Below are positions 17,791 to 26,331 of a stretch of DNA of 64,000 nt, one piece after another (position 1 is the stretch's first letter; the number at the start of each line of letters is the position of its first letter). The DNA is taken from the NCBI RefSeq assembly GCF_003121295.1, contig NZ_PHNC01000004.1:10-64009 (forward strand). The letters are read 5' to 3'. Source of the DNA: Streptomyces orinoci (GTDB lineage Bacteria; Actinomycetota; Actinomycetes; Streptomycetales; Streptomycetaceae). Made by a program: the position numbers and the translations under genes. The notes beneath the pieces were generated by a model. The model had not been told where the DNA came from and did not search any database. It saw only the letters and a list, made by a program, of their open reading frames with translations.

Positions 17791-18968
17791 TGGGTACACC
17801 CTTCGGCCAACGGCTCCGGGACCTGCGCAAGCGCCGGGGCCTGAGCCAGCGCGAACTCGCCGAAGCCTCCGGCGTCTCACTGTCATTGATCCGCAAGCTG
17901 GAACAAGGGGACAGAAGCGCCACCCGGCTGGAGACCGCCCGGCGCCTCGCGGTGACGCTCCATGTCCCCACCACATGCCTGGTTACCGACTCACCGGACG
18001 AAGACCAGGCGCCCGGCGGCCAATGGGACGCCGTGGGTGACGCAGTGACGGGCGCGTCTCCGCCGCAGGGCGAACCCGACGAGCCGCCACCCACCGTCCC
18101 CGGCGCCCGCAATGCGCTGGAGGCTGCCGTTCCGTTGTTCTCCGGCGACCGATACGCCGAACTCACCACCGTCCTCCCGCCCTTGATCCGCGACATCGAC
18201 ACCGTGGCGGCAACCGGCCCCGACGGACGCGCCCTCCGCGCCCGCCTGATGCACCTCACCGGCTGGCTGCTGACTCAGAACCGCCAGTACCAGGCCGCCG
18301 AAGCCGCGCTGACCCGCTCCCTCAAGGAAGCCCCGGACCAGCTCCACGCGGCGGCCGTCATCAGCACCAGGTGCTGGCTGCTGCTCCGTCAGGGCAAGCT
18401 CGCCGCCGCCCGCCAACTCGCCGCCCACTGGGCCGACACCACCGAACCCCGCCTCTCCCGCGCACGCCCGGCGGAACTGAGCGCCTGGGGCTGGCTCCTG
18501 CTCCGCCTGTCCGCGGCCTCGGTACGCGACAACCGGCCCGATGAGGCGGACCAGGCGCTGCGCCTGGCCCAGAGCGCCGCCGTGGCGATGGGCGGCGAGT
18601 TCGCCCCCGGCAAGGACTTCCTGCGGGTCTTCGGCCCGGTGACCGTGGCACTCAAACGAGCGGAGAACGCCATGGTCGCCGACCGCCCCGACGCGGTACT
18701 CGCCCTGGCCCGGCGCATGCCGACCCATGGTCTGCGCCCCACCTCCAACAACCGCAACCGGCACCTGCTCGATGTGGCCGAGGCACATGTCCGCTCACGG
18801 CAGTACACCGAAGCGGTTGACGTTCTGCAGGGCATCCAAGCAGTGGCACCACAGTGGCTGGCCAACCAGCGGTACGCCCGCGACATCCTCGGCCACGTGA
18901 TCGACAAGCGCCGCACGCTCACCCCGGACATGCGCGTCCTCGCCGACGCCATCGGCGTGCCGCTGTGA
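17790..18968 (+). CDS. XRE-family regulator with C-terminal helical-repeat domain
   Basis: 392 aa. An N-terminal helix-turn-helix (about 5-60; LRKRRGLSQRELAEASGVSL) is followed by a long alpha-helical, Ala/Leu/Arg-rich region that looks like degenerate TPR repeats. This is the architecture of the many Streptomyces XRE-TPR regulators. It starts just after the MBL gene from its own predicted leaderless promoter. A 57-aa satellite gene follows, separated by an 8-bp inverted repeat that could be its operator. Ligand and targets are unknown. Confidence 0.85.
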   Translation: MGTPFGQRLRDLRKRRGLSQRELAEASGVSLSLIRKLEQGDRSATRLETARRLAVTLHVPTTCLVTDSPDEDQAPGGQWDAVGDAVTGASPPQGEPDEPPPTVPGARNALEAAVPLFSGDRYAELTTVLPPLIRDIDTVAATGPDGRALRARLMHLTGWLLTQNRQYQAAEAALTRSLKEAPDQLHAAAVISTRCWLLLRQGKLAAARQLAAHWADTTEPRLSRARPAELSAWGWLLLRLSAASVRDNRPDEADQALRLAQSAAVAMGGEFAPGKDFLRVFGPVTVALKRAENAMVADRPDAVLALARRMPTHGLRPTSNNRNRHLLDVAEAHVRSRQYTEAVDVLQGIQAVAPQWLANQRYARDILGHVIDKRRTLTPDMRVLADAIGVPL

Positions 18969-18975
18969 GCCCATG

Positions 18976-19009
18976 TGGCACTTGGCCAGGCCACCCCGGC
19001 AAAGTGCCA
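18976..19009. promoter_or_regulatory. inverted repeat between the XRE gene and its 57-aa neighbour
   Basis: Perfect arms TGGCACTT and AAGTGCCA separated by 18 bases, ending directly before the -35 (19010) of the next gene. It could be the operator of the XRE protein or, as RNA, a terminator for it. Confidence 0.45.
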
Positions 19010-19048
19010 TTGCCCGCGCGGAGCGGCCACACCTAACGTCCTGGCCCA
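19010..19048 (+). promoter_or_regulatory. leaderless promoter of the 57-aa gene
   Basis: TTGCCC (19010-19015), 18-base spacer, TAACGT (19034-19039), then 8 bases to the ATG at 19048. No ribosome-binding site is present. Confidence 0.45.
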
Positions 19049-19221
19049 TGACCGACAGCATGACCCACGCCAAGCGCACCGCCCCCGTGGACCCTCCGCG
19101 CTGCCCAACCTGCGCCCAGATCAAGGCCGCCTACTACCGCTCCGTCCGCGAGGGCAATCGCGAGGCGGCCGTCTCCTGGACGGCGGAGATGGGGCGGCAC
19201 CTGCGATCGGCGCACGGCTGA
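19048..19221 (+). CDS. 57-aa CxxC small protein next to the XRE regulator
   Basis: Starts MTDSMTHAKRTAPVD and contains one CPTCAQIK pair followed by a single predicted amphipathic helix with conserved-looking Arg/Glu residues (YYRSVREGNREAA). It ends in MGRHLRSAHG, so Cys and His could bind zinc. It is expressed from its own predicted leaderless promoter right after the XRE gene. XRE regulators in Streptomyces often have a small downstream partner (for example DUF397), but this one is not DUF397. Function unknown. Confidence 0.65.
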   Translation: MTDSMTHAKRTAPVDPPRCPTCAQIKAAYYRSVREGNREAAVSWTAEMGRHLRSAHG

Positions 19222-19299
19222 CGGCCTGCGCCCGCGCAAGTGCCCCGACCCCACGGAAACACTGCTGAGCAACGCCCGAACCCCTGCGCCGCAGGCGAG

Positions 19300-20517
19300 T
19301 CAGCGGTCCCCGCGTCGCTGGAATCCCCGGACTCCACGAGGCGTGCCGAGCCCGGTGGGGCCGTTGTACCGGTGCCCGGGGAGGGCGGTGCACAGATAGC
19401 TTCCGCAGGAGCCGTTGGCACCACCGGTGATCTTGTGGAACTCCCGTTGGCGGGCGTACGGATAGGCGTTGGGGTAGTCATGCCGCCCCGGCGGCCGCGC
19501 CATCGCGTACATGGCGGCGATCAGCGGAGCCGACAGGCTGGTGCCACCGGCGACCATCCACCCCGGTCCGCCGCGCGAATAGGAGGTGTACACGGCCAGG
19601 CCGGTCATCGGGTCGGCCACCGCGGACACATCGGCCACCGTGCGCCGTGGACACAAGGGATCGTGCTGGAATGCAGGCTTCCGTTCAAAGGCGGAACAGC
19701 CGGAACCCGCCTCGCTCCAGGCCGTCTCGGCCCACTTGCCGTGCGCCCTGCGCAAGGAAGTGCCGCCGACGGCCGTGACATAGGGCGACGCCGCGGGCCA
19801 CTGCACGCCATACCCCTCATCGCCGCTGGCGAAGGTGAAGGCCGTTCCGCGATGACCGCGGAAGTGACGGTCGTACCGCACAACCTCCGGACTCTCCGGG
19901 GTGGCCCAACTGCCGCTGACCACCCTGGCTCCCAGCCGGACGGCCCGGTCCACCCCGGCGAGCATGTCGGCCGACCGGTCCGAGTCGGCCTCCACGACCA
20001 GAATCCGGCAGCCGGGGCAGGCCGCGCTCACCGCCTCCACATCCATGGCCTCCTCGGCGGCCCAGCCCGCGTCGGAACGCGGATACGCCGTGCCGCCACG
20101 CTGGTCGGTCACCCGCAGACAGCCACTGGACGGCTTGCAGGGCGGCAGATGGAACTGTGCGCGGTACACGGCGAGGTCGGCCGCCAGCCGGGGGTGGTGA
20201 TAGGCGACGACGACCGCCACGGTCCGGCCGCGCCGGTGCCCCCGGAGGCCGTACGCATCGCGGATGTCCCGCGGAGTGAGGCCCTGCGGCGAGGACTTGG
20301 GGCGGGCCTCGCTGAGCACCGTCAGGTCGGTGCGGATCAGAGCCCCGCAGGACATACGGTCCTGCCCAGCCTGCCGTGAGCAGGCCCGGGCATAGGGCGG
20401 AGCCTTTGGATCACCGGCCCTGGACGGCTGCGCGCTCGCCGCGCCGGGCAGCGCGCACAGACTGGACAAGAGCAGCACTCCGGCGACGAGGAGCGGACGA
20501 TGGTGGAACGGACGCAC
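19300..20517 (-). CDS. secreted sedolisin-like (S53/S8-type) serine peptidase
   Basis: 405 aa from the GTG at 20517, which has an AAAGGAGA site; the open frame upstream is not protein-like. A signal peptide (LLVAGVLLLSSLCALPGAASA) precedes the catalytic domain. The Glu-xxx-Asp pair is in WAAEEAMDVEA and the nucleophile Ser in AGGTSLSAP, preceded by TFASGDEG and VTAVGGTS. Several paired Cys (CKPSSGC, CPGC, CGSYLC) suggest disulfides outside the cell. No long activation pro-domain is present (about 90 residues only), which is short for sedolisins. Confidence 0.83.
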   Translation of the reverse strand: MRPFHHRPLLVAGVLLLSSLCALPGAASAQPSRAGDPKAPPYARACSRQAGQDRMSCGALIRTDLTVLSEARPKSSPQGLTPRDIRDAYGLRGHRRGRTVAVVVAYHHPRLAADLAVYRAQFHLPPCKPSSGCLRVTDQRGGTAYPRSDAGWAAEEAMDVEAVSAACPGCRILVVEADSDRSADMLAGVDRAVRLGARVVSGSWATPESPEVVRYDRHFRGHRGTAFTFASGDEGYGVQWPAASPYVTAVGGTSLRRAHGKWAETAWSEAGSGCSAFERKPAFQHDPLCPRRTVADVSAVADPMTGLAVYTSYSRGGPGWMVAGGTSLSAPLIAAMYAMARPPGRHDYPNAYPYARQREFHKITGGANGSCGSYLCTALPGHRYNGPTGLGTPRGVRGFQRRGDR

Positions 20518-20801
20518 GAACGGTCTCCTTTGGCAGCCCGGCGGGACGCTGGACCGGCGACCGGGCCGACCGCGCGGAGGAGCACCTCCACAGCGCCCTG
20601 AGGGCAGCCGGCGGCCGGCCGTTCCACCGGCGATTCGAAGATCACCATGAAATGGAGATCTCCGGACGGCCACCGGAACGCTGCCAGACGGCCTAACGAG
20701 GCGGCCGGTGCGCCCCGGGCACCTCCTTGACGGCAGGCCGCTAACCGGCGGACGCCCAGGTGGCGCACCCGGTTCGGACGTCCTCCGGCTCTGCGCCGTG
20801 A

Positions 20802-21158
20802 TCAGCTGCCGGATGCCGCCCCGGTGCCGAAGTCCAGCGCCGTCCCGTAAAGCCGCCGCACCTTCAGGCGGATCACCAGCCGCCGCTCGGCGACGAGTTG
20901 CTCCAGGAACGCGTTCTCATCCGCCGGCCTGGCCGCCTCCGGCAGCAGGGCCAGCAGCTCACGCCCGACCGCGTCACCCGGCACCGTGGTGAGCTCCGAG
21001 ACCTCCGCCTCGCCCTCGGCCACGGCGAAGGACCACACATCGCCGCCCTGGACATGCACCGCGGCCCGGGGGTCCCGGCGCAGGTGCCGGACCTTGACCC
21101 GGTCGGCCGTGGTGGCGAAGCGCACGATGCGTTCCTGCGGGTCCCAGTTGTAGACCAT
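20802..21158 (-). pseudogene. 5'-truncated pyridoxamine-phosphate-oxidase-fold (PPOX, F420-type) gene
   Basis: About 118 residues from MVYNWDPQERIVRF to the stop match the C-terminal three quarters of PPOX-class F420/FMN-binding proteins (RVKVRHLRRDPRAAVHV, SFAVAEGEAEVSE). The N-terminal strands that normally precede this (about 30-40 residues) are missing. Homology ends near 21170 and the frame then runs into the antisense of the neighbouring oxidoreductase. The ATG at 21158 could still give a short protein. It looks like a deletion remnant created when the oxidoreductase/HxlR pair came to lie beside it. Confidence 0.65.
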
Positions 21159-21187
21159 GGTGGTCAGACGGTACCGAAACCCTGTCG

Positions 21188-22123
21188 TCAGGGCGTCAGG
21201 ACCAGGCGCCCCCGGATGCCGCCCCGGGACAGGCGGGTGTGGGCGAGCACGGCCTGTTCCAGAGGGAGGGTGTCGGCCACGCGCAGGGTCAACTGGCCCT
21301 GGGCGGCCAGCGAGGAGAGGTGCGCCAGGCCGGCGGGGTCGGCGGCGACCCATACCTCGGTCACCGTGCTGCCCCGCAGCGGCACGGGTGCGCCGCCGGC
21401 CACGACGGAGGCAAAGGAACCGCGGTTGCGGAGGGCACCCTGGACCGCGGTCCCGAGGACGGCCGCGTCCAGTACCGCGTCCACGCCGCCGGGAACCAAC
21501 TCCCTTACCCGGTCCGCCAGGTCGTCGCCGCGCGGGACGAACCAGTGCGCACCGGCGGCCCGGACGAAGGGCTCGTCCGCCGCTCCGGCGGAGGCCGCTA
21601 CCCGGATGCCGCGCCGGGCGGCCAGTTCCACCGCGAAGCCGCCCACCGCTCCGGCCGCGCCGGTGACCAGCAGGGTCGCCCCCGGTCCGAGGTCCAGGGC
21701 GTCGAGCGCCTGGAGTGCGGTCAGGCCGTTGAGCGGGATGGTGGCGGCCTCGGCGGCGGAGATCCCGGCGGGGGCGGGGGCGACGGCGGTGGCGTCGAGG
21801 GTCACATACTCGGCGTAGGTGCCCAGCGGGACATCCAGGCGGTCCCGCAGGCCGATCACCTGGTCCCCGGGGGCGAAGTGGGTCACGCCCGGACCGGCTT
21901 CATCGACCGTTCCGGCCACGTCCCAGCCGATGCCGGTCACTTCACGGGCGGGCATCAGCCCGCTTTCGATCAGCAGCCCGGAACGGGTGGCGATATCAAC
22001 GGGGTTGACCGCAGCGGCCGCCACCCGGATGCGTATCTGCCCGGTGCCGGCCGGGGGGAGGGGGACCTCCACCATCTCCAGAACCTCCGGTCCGCCGGAC
22101 TTCCGCACCACGATCGCGCGCAT
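21188..22123 (-). CDS. NADP-dependent quinone-oxidoreductase-like enzyme (MDR family)
   Basis: 311 aa. Zinc-free medium-chain reductase: an N-terminal GroES-like domain (AAAAVNPVDIATR) and a Rossmann domain with LLVTGAAGAVGGFAVELA for NADPH. The ATG at 22123 has AAGGAG six bases upstream; a GTG at 22126 is the alternative. It is divergent from the HxlR regulator at 22252 with a palindrome between them, the usual arrangement for redox or electrophile-responsive oxidoreductases. Confidence 0.9.
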   Translation of the reverse strand: MRAIVVRKSGGPEVLEMVEVPLPPAGTGQIRIRVAAAAVNPVDIATRSGLLIESGLMPAREVTGIGWDVAGTVDEAGPGVTHFAPGDQVIGLRDRLDVPLGTYAEYVTLDATAVAPAPAGISAAEAATIPLNGLTALQALDALDLGPGATLLVTGAAGAVGGFAVELAARRGIRVAASAGAADEPFVRAAGAHWFVPRGDDLADRVRELVPGGVDAVLDAAVLGTAVQGALRNRGSFASVVAGGAPVPLRGSTVTEVWVAADPAGLAHLSSLAAQGQLTLRVADTLPLEQAVLAHTRLSRGGIRGRLVLTP

Positions 22124-22213
22124 CACGCACTCCTTCCATGCCGGTCACTTGCCGATGACCGCCTGGGCGGCCTTTCGGACGACCGTATGGGGAGTTACTC
22201 TCCTTTGGGAAGT

Positions 22214-22231
22214 ACGCACTTCGGGGTGCGT
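22214..22231. promoter_or_regulatory. putative HxlR operator
   Basis: Perfect inverted repeat ACGCAC-TTCGGG-GTGCGT in the 128-base gap between the divergent oxidoreductase and hxlR-type genes, 20 bases before the regulator start codon. HxlR proteins bind such palindromes. Confidence 0.5.
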
Positions 22232-22251
22232 GCATCAGGGAGGGAAGAGCC

Positions 22252-22656
22252 ATGAGCCGATCGCCGCGCACTGCGGAACAGGCCGCCTACGACGCCTATC
22301 TGGCCGAGTGCCCGGCCCGGCAGCTGCTCTGCCGGATCAGCGACAAATGGGTCAGCCTGACCGTCAACGCCCTTGCCGACGGGCCGCGGCGCTATGGCGA
22401 CCTGTCCCGCACCCTGGTCGGCGTCAGCCAGAAGATGCTCACCCAGACGCTGCGCAACCTGGAGCGCGACGGCTTCCTCACCAGGACCGTGACGCCCACC
22501 GTGCCGGTCAGGGTCGATTACGCCCTCACCCCGCTCGGCGAGCGGCTGCTTCCGCTGATGCGGGCGATCAAAGGGTGGGCAGAGGAGAACATCGGGGAGG
22601 TGCTGGCCGCGCGGGCCGCATACGACGATGCCCAGGCCCTGGAGAGCGGACGATAG
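22252..22656 (+). CDS. HxlR-family transcriptional regulator
   Basis: 134 aa winged helix-turn-helix protein: LLCRISDKWVSLTVNAL, GPRRYGDLSRTLVGVSQKML and RVDYALTPLGERLL are typical HxlR/MarR-like segments. One Cys in the N-terminal ECPARQLLCR region could be redox-sensing. A GAGGG site precedes the ATG. It probably controls the divergent oxidoreductase and itself through the palindrome at 22214. Confidence 0.92.
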   Translation: MSRSPRTAEQAAYDAYLAECPARQLLCRISDKWVSLTVNALADGPRRYGDLSRTLVGVSQKMLTQTLRNLERDGFLTRTVTPTVPVRVDYALTPLGERLLPLMRAIKGWAEENIGEVLAARAAYDDAQALESGR

Positions 22657-22729
22657 TCCAATGGCCTACTTCCGTTTGTCCATGGTCACTTGACGGATTC
22701 ACCCCGCAGAGTGGCGCACACCGCGGAGG

Positions 22730-22764
22730 GGACCGGCGCCGTCGCGGGGGTACGGCGCCGGTCC
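22730..22764. terminator. convergent terminator between hxlR-type gene and beta-galactosidase
   Basis: A 12-13-bp perfect stem (GACCGGCGCCGT with ACGGCGCCGGTC) around a 9-base loop. It lies between two convergent genes (226-base gap) and has no T-run. Nothing else is seen in this gap. Confidence 0.6.
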
Positions 22765-22882
22765 GGCCGCCCCGCGGGACCGGAAAGGTTGCGACTTGGG
22801 CAGGGTCCGCTTCACGGCCCACGATCTCGGGAAAAGTCCCCCCACAGGACTCGTCCCGCTGGTCGCCGTCATCGGCCGGTGA

Positions 22883-24640
22883 TCAGCGGGACGTGGGGGG
22901 AACGAGCCGTGGCGCGTCCTCGCCGGGGCGGTCGAGTTCCAGCAGGAGCAGGGTGTTCTCGCGCGGGGCCTCGCGCAGTACCGGACCGGGGACGTAGAGG
23001 GCGCGCTGGGGGCCCCGGTCCCAGTAGCGGCCCAGGCAGAAGCCGTTGACCCAGGCGAACCCCCGGCCCCAGCCGGGGAGTTCGAGCAGCGCGTCCCCGG
23101 CGCCCGAGGGGAGAGCGAAGGGCGCACGGTAGGCGCCGGAGGTGTGTGCGCCGGGTGCCGGGCGCCAGGGGAGGGAGTCGAGCGCCTGGGGGGACTCCAG
23201 GGCGTCCAGGCGCAGACCGCGCGCCCGCACTCCATGGATGTACTGCAGCTCATGCAGCAGGCCTCCGGTCAGACCCTTGGCCTCGGCCAGCCGGGGGCCG
23301 TAGTTGACCCGGCCCAGCGACTCCACCCACAGCTCCACCTCGGCCGGCCCCGGCACCTCGCCGATCAGCGGGGACTCCTCGTCCAGGGCGGCGGGCATCC
23401 GCACCCCGTCCACCCAGGCCACCGCCACATCCCGCACCCCGGCCGCGTACAGCGGCAACGCCGGGCGCGGGCCGGGGATATGGAAGCGGTAGCGGACCAG
23501 GCCCCGGTCGATGTCCAGGTCCTCGAAGGACGGCGGGTGCGGGGTACTGGTCTCCAGGCCGCCCAGGGCGTCCATGACGAGGGACAGTGGCAAGTGGTGG
23601 GAGGGGCGGACGGCCAGGGGCTCGGCCAATGGGGGAGGAGCGGGCGGCGGTTGGGGCGGCGGGGTGCCGGTGAACCGGGTGAGGATTTCCCGGAAGGCCC
23701 AGAACTTGGGGGTGGGGCGGCCGAGTTCGTCCACCGGGGCGTCGTAGTCGTAGGAGGTGAGGGTCGGGCGCAGTGGGCCCCGGTGGTCCTCGCCCGAGCG
23801 GTTGGCGCCCGCCCAGCCGCCGAAGCTGGTGCCGCCATGGGCCATATAGATGTTCACCGAGGCGCCCTGCTCCAGGATGTCCCGGAGGACGGCCGCGGCC
23901 TCGTCCGCCGCCCGCGCGGCGGCCTCGCCGCCCCAGTGGGTGAACCAGCCGCACCAGAACTCCATGCACATCAAAGGGCCCCGCGGCTGATGCCGGCGCA
24001 GAACGCCGAACGCTTCCCGGGCGCCCCGGCCGAAGTTGACGGTCGCCAGTGCCCCCGGCACCGTGCCGCCGGAGAGCATATGGTCCTCGGGTCCGTCCGA
24101 GGTCACCAGCGGCACCGTCACCCCCAACTCCCGCCAGCGCCGGACCAGATGGGACAGATAGCGGCGGTCGCTGCCGTAGGAGCCGTACTCGTTCTCCACC
24201 TGGAGCAGTACCACCGGACCGCCCCGGTCCGCCTGCCGGTCCACCACCTGTCCGGCCACCGCGGCCAGCCAGCCGTCCACCGCCGCCAGATAGGCGGGGT
24301 CCGAGGTACGCACCCGGCCCGGCAGCCAGTACGGCAGACCGCCGTTCTCCCACTCCGCGCAGATATACGGGCCGGGGCGGACAATCGCATACAGCCCCGC
24401 GTCCTGGGCCGCGTCCAGGAAACGGCCCAGCTCCGACAGCTCCGGGCGGCCCCGGTGCCGCTGGTGCCGGTTCCAGGGGGCGTAAGTCTCCACACAGTTG
24501 AGGCCCATTGCGCGCAGCATCCGCAGACGGTGCGCCCACAGCCCGTCATGCACCCGGAAGTAGTGCAGCGCCCCGGACAACAGCCGCACCGGCCGGCCGT
24601 CCAGCGCGAAACCGTGCTCGTCCGCCGTGAAGTCCGGCAT
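22883..24640 (-). CDS. GH35 beta-galactosidase
   Basis: 585 aa. Starts MPDFTADEHGFALDGRP with a GGGAG site. Family 35 signatures are GALHYFRVHDGLW, PGPYICAEWENGGLPYWL, the acid/base Glu in QVENEYGSYG and the nucleophile Glu in MCMEFWCGWFTHWGG. The C-terminal jelly-roll region carries GWGRGFAWVNGFCLGRYW. There is no signal peptide, so it is probably a cytoplasmic exo-galactosidase acting on imported oligosaccharide. It is divergent from an AraC regulator 112 bases away. Confidence 0.93.
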   Translation of the reverse strand: MPDFTADEHGFALDGRPVRLLSGALHYFRVHDGLWAHRLRMLRAMGLNCVETYAPWNRHQRHRGRPELSELGRFLDAAQDAGLYAIVRPGPYICAEWENGGLPYWLPGRVRTSDPAYLAAVDGWLAAVAGQVVDRQADRGGPVVLLQVENEYGSYGSDRRYLSHLVRRWRELGVTVPLVTSDGPEDHMLSGGTVPGALATVNFGRGAREAFGVLRRHQPRGPLMCMEFWCGWFTHWGGEAAARAADEAAAVLRDILEQGASVNIYMAHGGTSFGGWAGANRSGEDHRGPLRPTLTSYDYDAPVDELGRPTPKFWAFREILTRFTGTPPPQPPPAPPPLAEPLAVRPSHHLPLSLVMDALGGLETSTPHPPSFEDLDIDRGLVRYRFHIPGPRPALPLYAAGVRDVAVAWVDGVRMPAALDEESPLIGEVPGPAEVELWVESLGRVNYGPRLAEAKGLTGGLLHELQYIHGVRARGLRLDALESPQALDSLPWRPAPGAHTSGAYRAPFALPSGAGDALLELPGWGRGFAWVNGFCLGRYWDRGPQRALYVPGPVLREAPRENTLLLLELDRPGEDAPRLVPPTSR

Positions 24641-24751
24641 GCCCGCTCCCTGGCCCGGTGAGTGCGTTCCCGGTTGGTGCGTCCCCGGCGAGTGCGCCCT
24701 CGCAAACGGCACCCCCGAGCGCATCCTCGCCCTCTGGCGGGGCAGCAGACC

Positions 24752-25693
24752 ATGGACAAAGATCGGCGCTGCTTGGACGAAAACCGCACGGCGGGAGGCG
24801 GCGTGTATCACACCTGGATGCGGTACTTCACCCCTGGCCCGGTCCACCACCGGCTGGGCCTGGTCTGCCTTGGCGTCGGCCTTCAGCATGGCGCGCTGCC
24901 CCCGGTCGGGCCCCGCACCCTGGACCACCATGTCGCCGTGGTGATCAGCGCCGGCAGCGGCTGGTACCGCACCCCCGACGGGCGCAGACAGCAGCTCACC
25001 GCCCCCGCCCTGCTCTGGCTCACCCCCGGCGTCCCGCACCACTACGGCGCCGCCCCGGGCAATGGCTGGGACGAGAGCTTTGTCGACTTCACCGGCTCCG
25101 CCGTCGCCGCCTACACCGAACTCGGCTATATCGAGCCCGACCGGCCCGTGGTGCCGCTCACCGACACCACCGGGCCGCGCGGGATCATCACCCGTATCGC
25201 CCGCGCCGCCCGCTGCGGCAACCCCCTGCTGGAAGTGGAGACCTCCGCCGCCGTCCATGAACTGCTGGTCGCCCTGCGCCGCGCCCGGGCCGGCAGCGGC
25301 CCGGACACCGACCCGGTGCTCCAGGCGCTGGCCCGCGACGCCTTCCTGCCGCTGTCCGTCGCCCAGCACGCCGCCCGCCACGGCATGACCCCGGCCGCTC
25401 TGCGCACCATCGTGCGCCGGGGCGCCGGATGCAGCCCCAAGGACTATCTGCTGGGCATCCGGCTGGGCCGGGCCAAGGAACTGCTCGCCGCCACCGAACT
25501 GCCGGTCGCCGCCGTGGCCCGCCGGGTCGGATACGACGATCCGGCCTACTTCAGCCGCCTCTTCGCCCGCCGGGTGGGCACCGCGCCGGTAAGGTTCCGG
25601 GAACGGCAGGGGCGGACCGTACCGGGCGGATTCAGCGACCGCATCCCGGACCCCGGTCACCCGCCGGTCATCGGCCCCTGCTCCTCCGCTTAA
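24752..25693 (+). CDS. AraC-family transcriptional regulator
   Basis: 313 aa from the ATG at 24752; a GTG at 24802 is possible. An N-terminal cupin sugar-binding domain (about 40-130; LLWLTPGVPHHYG) is followed by two helix-turn-helix motifs at the C-terminus. The second, VAAVARRVGYDDPAYFSRLF, is typical AraC/XylS. It is divergent from the beta-galactosidase, so it is most likely its galactoside-responsive activator. Confidence 0.88.
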   Translation: MDKDRRCLDENRTAGGGVYHTWMRYFTPGPVHHRLGLVCLGVGLQHGALPPVGPRTLDHHVAVVISAGSGWYRTPDGRRQQLTAPALLWLTPGVPHHYGAAPGNGWDESFVDFTGSAVAAYTELGYIEPDRPVVPLTDTTGPRGIITRIARAARCGNPLLEVETSAAVHELLVALRRARAGSGPDTDPVLQALARDAFLPLSVAQHAARHGMTPAALRTIVRRGAGCSPKDYLLGIRLGRAKELLAATELPVAAVARRVGYDDPAYFSRLFARRVGTAPVRFRERQGRTVPGGFSDRIPDPGHPPVIGPCSSA

Positions 25694-25704
25694 GCTGGGC
25701 CAAC

Positions 25705-26025
25705 ATGGACAACCCCACCAGCCCCACCGCCGACGATTCCGCCGCGGTGCAGGCCGAGCTGAACCGGCTGCGCGACAGCATCGACAACATCGACGCGGCC
25801 GTCATCCATATGCTCGCCGAGCGCTTCAAGTGCACCCAGCAGGTCGGCCACCTCAAGGCCGCCCACAAGCTGCCCCCGGCCGACCCGGCGCGCGAGGCCC
25901 GGCAGATCGCCCGGCTGCGGGCACTGGCGGAGAACGCCAAGCTGGACCCGGCGTTCGCGGAGAAATTCCTCAACTTCATCATCGCCGAGGTCATCCGGCA
26001 CCACGAGACGATCGCGCGGTCCTAG
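25705..26025 (+). CDS. chorismate mutase (AroQ fold)
   Basis: 106 aa, monofunctional, all alpha. Converts chorismate to prephenate for Phe/Tyr synthesis. It contains LRDSIDNIDAAVIHMLAERF, KCTQQVGHLKA, DPAREARQIARL and the C-terminal helix FAEKFLNFIIAEVIRHHE, in line with AroQ-type catalytic Arg, Lys and Glu/Gln positions. The ATG lies 8 bases after TAAGCT with no ribosome-binding site, so it may be leaderless. The interspersed repeat pair 26067/26199 follows. Confidence 0.9.
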   Translation: MDNPTSPTADDSAAVQAELNRLRDSIDNIDAAVIHMLAERFKCTQQVGHLKAAHKLPPADPAREARQIARLRALAENAKLDPAFAEKFLNFIIAEVIRHHETIARS

Positions 26026-26066
26026 GACCTGTCCGGTGGCTCCTGGCCGGCCGCCGGGGTGCCCGC

Positions 26067-26138
26067 AAGGGGCGCGGGGCGGCTGGACCATGCGGCTCCG
26101 GCGCGTGGGTGCGACCAGCCACAGACGGCCCGCGCCTG
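26067..26138 (+). repeat. interspersed repeat, long form (copy 5)
   Basis: Forward long form with a GCGGCTCCGGCGC variant stem-loop and GCGACCAGCCACAGACGGCC, 41 bases after the chorismate mutase stop. Confidence 0.8.
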
Positions 26139-26198
26139 ACACATGACCAACGAGGAACGGCCCCCTACCCTCGGCCGCGCGTCAAGTGCAGGGCGTCG

Positions 26199-26227
26199 GT
26201 GGCTGGTCGCGCAGTTCCCCGCGCCCC
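26199..26227 (-). repeat. interspersed repeat, short form, inverted (copy 6)
   Basis: Reverse complement of the short form (GTGGCTGGTCGCGCAGTTCC then CCGCGCCCC). It faces copy 5, so the 306-base gap between chorismate mutase and pepN holds another inverted pair. The remaining bases of the gap carry no recognisable gene. Confidence 0.8.
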
Positions 26228-26331
26228 TTACGGGGCGCGCCAGAGGCACCCCCACCCGCCGGCGGTCAGCCGAGAGAGGAAACGCCCACACCCCCTGGGC
26301 CCAGCCGCAGCGCCCCGGCAGGATGAGCCGC

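Noticed and set aside
15122..18259. 1045-codon minus-strand frame across four genes
   Set aside because: Spans genes with clear homology on the plus strand; composition is that of an antisense frame in very GC-rich DNA.
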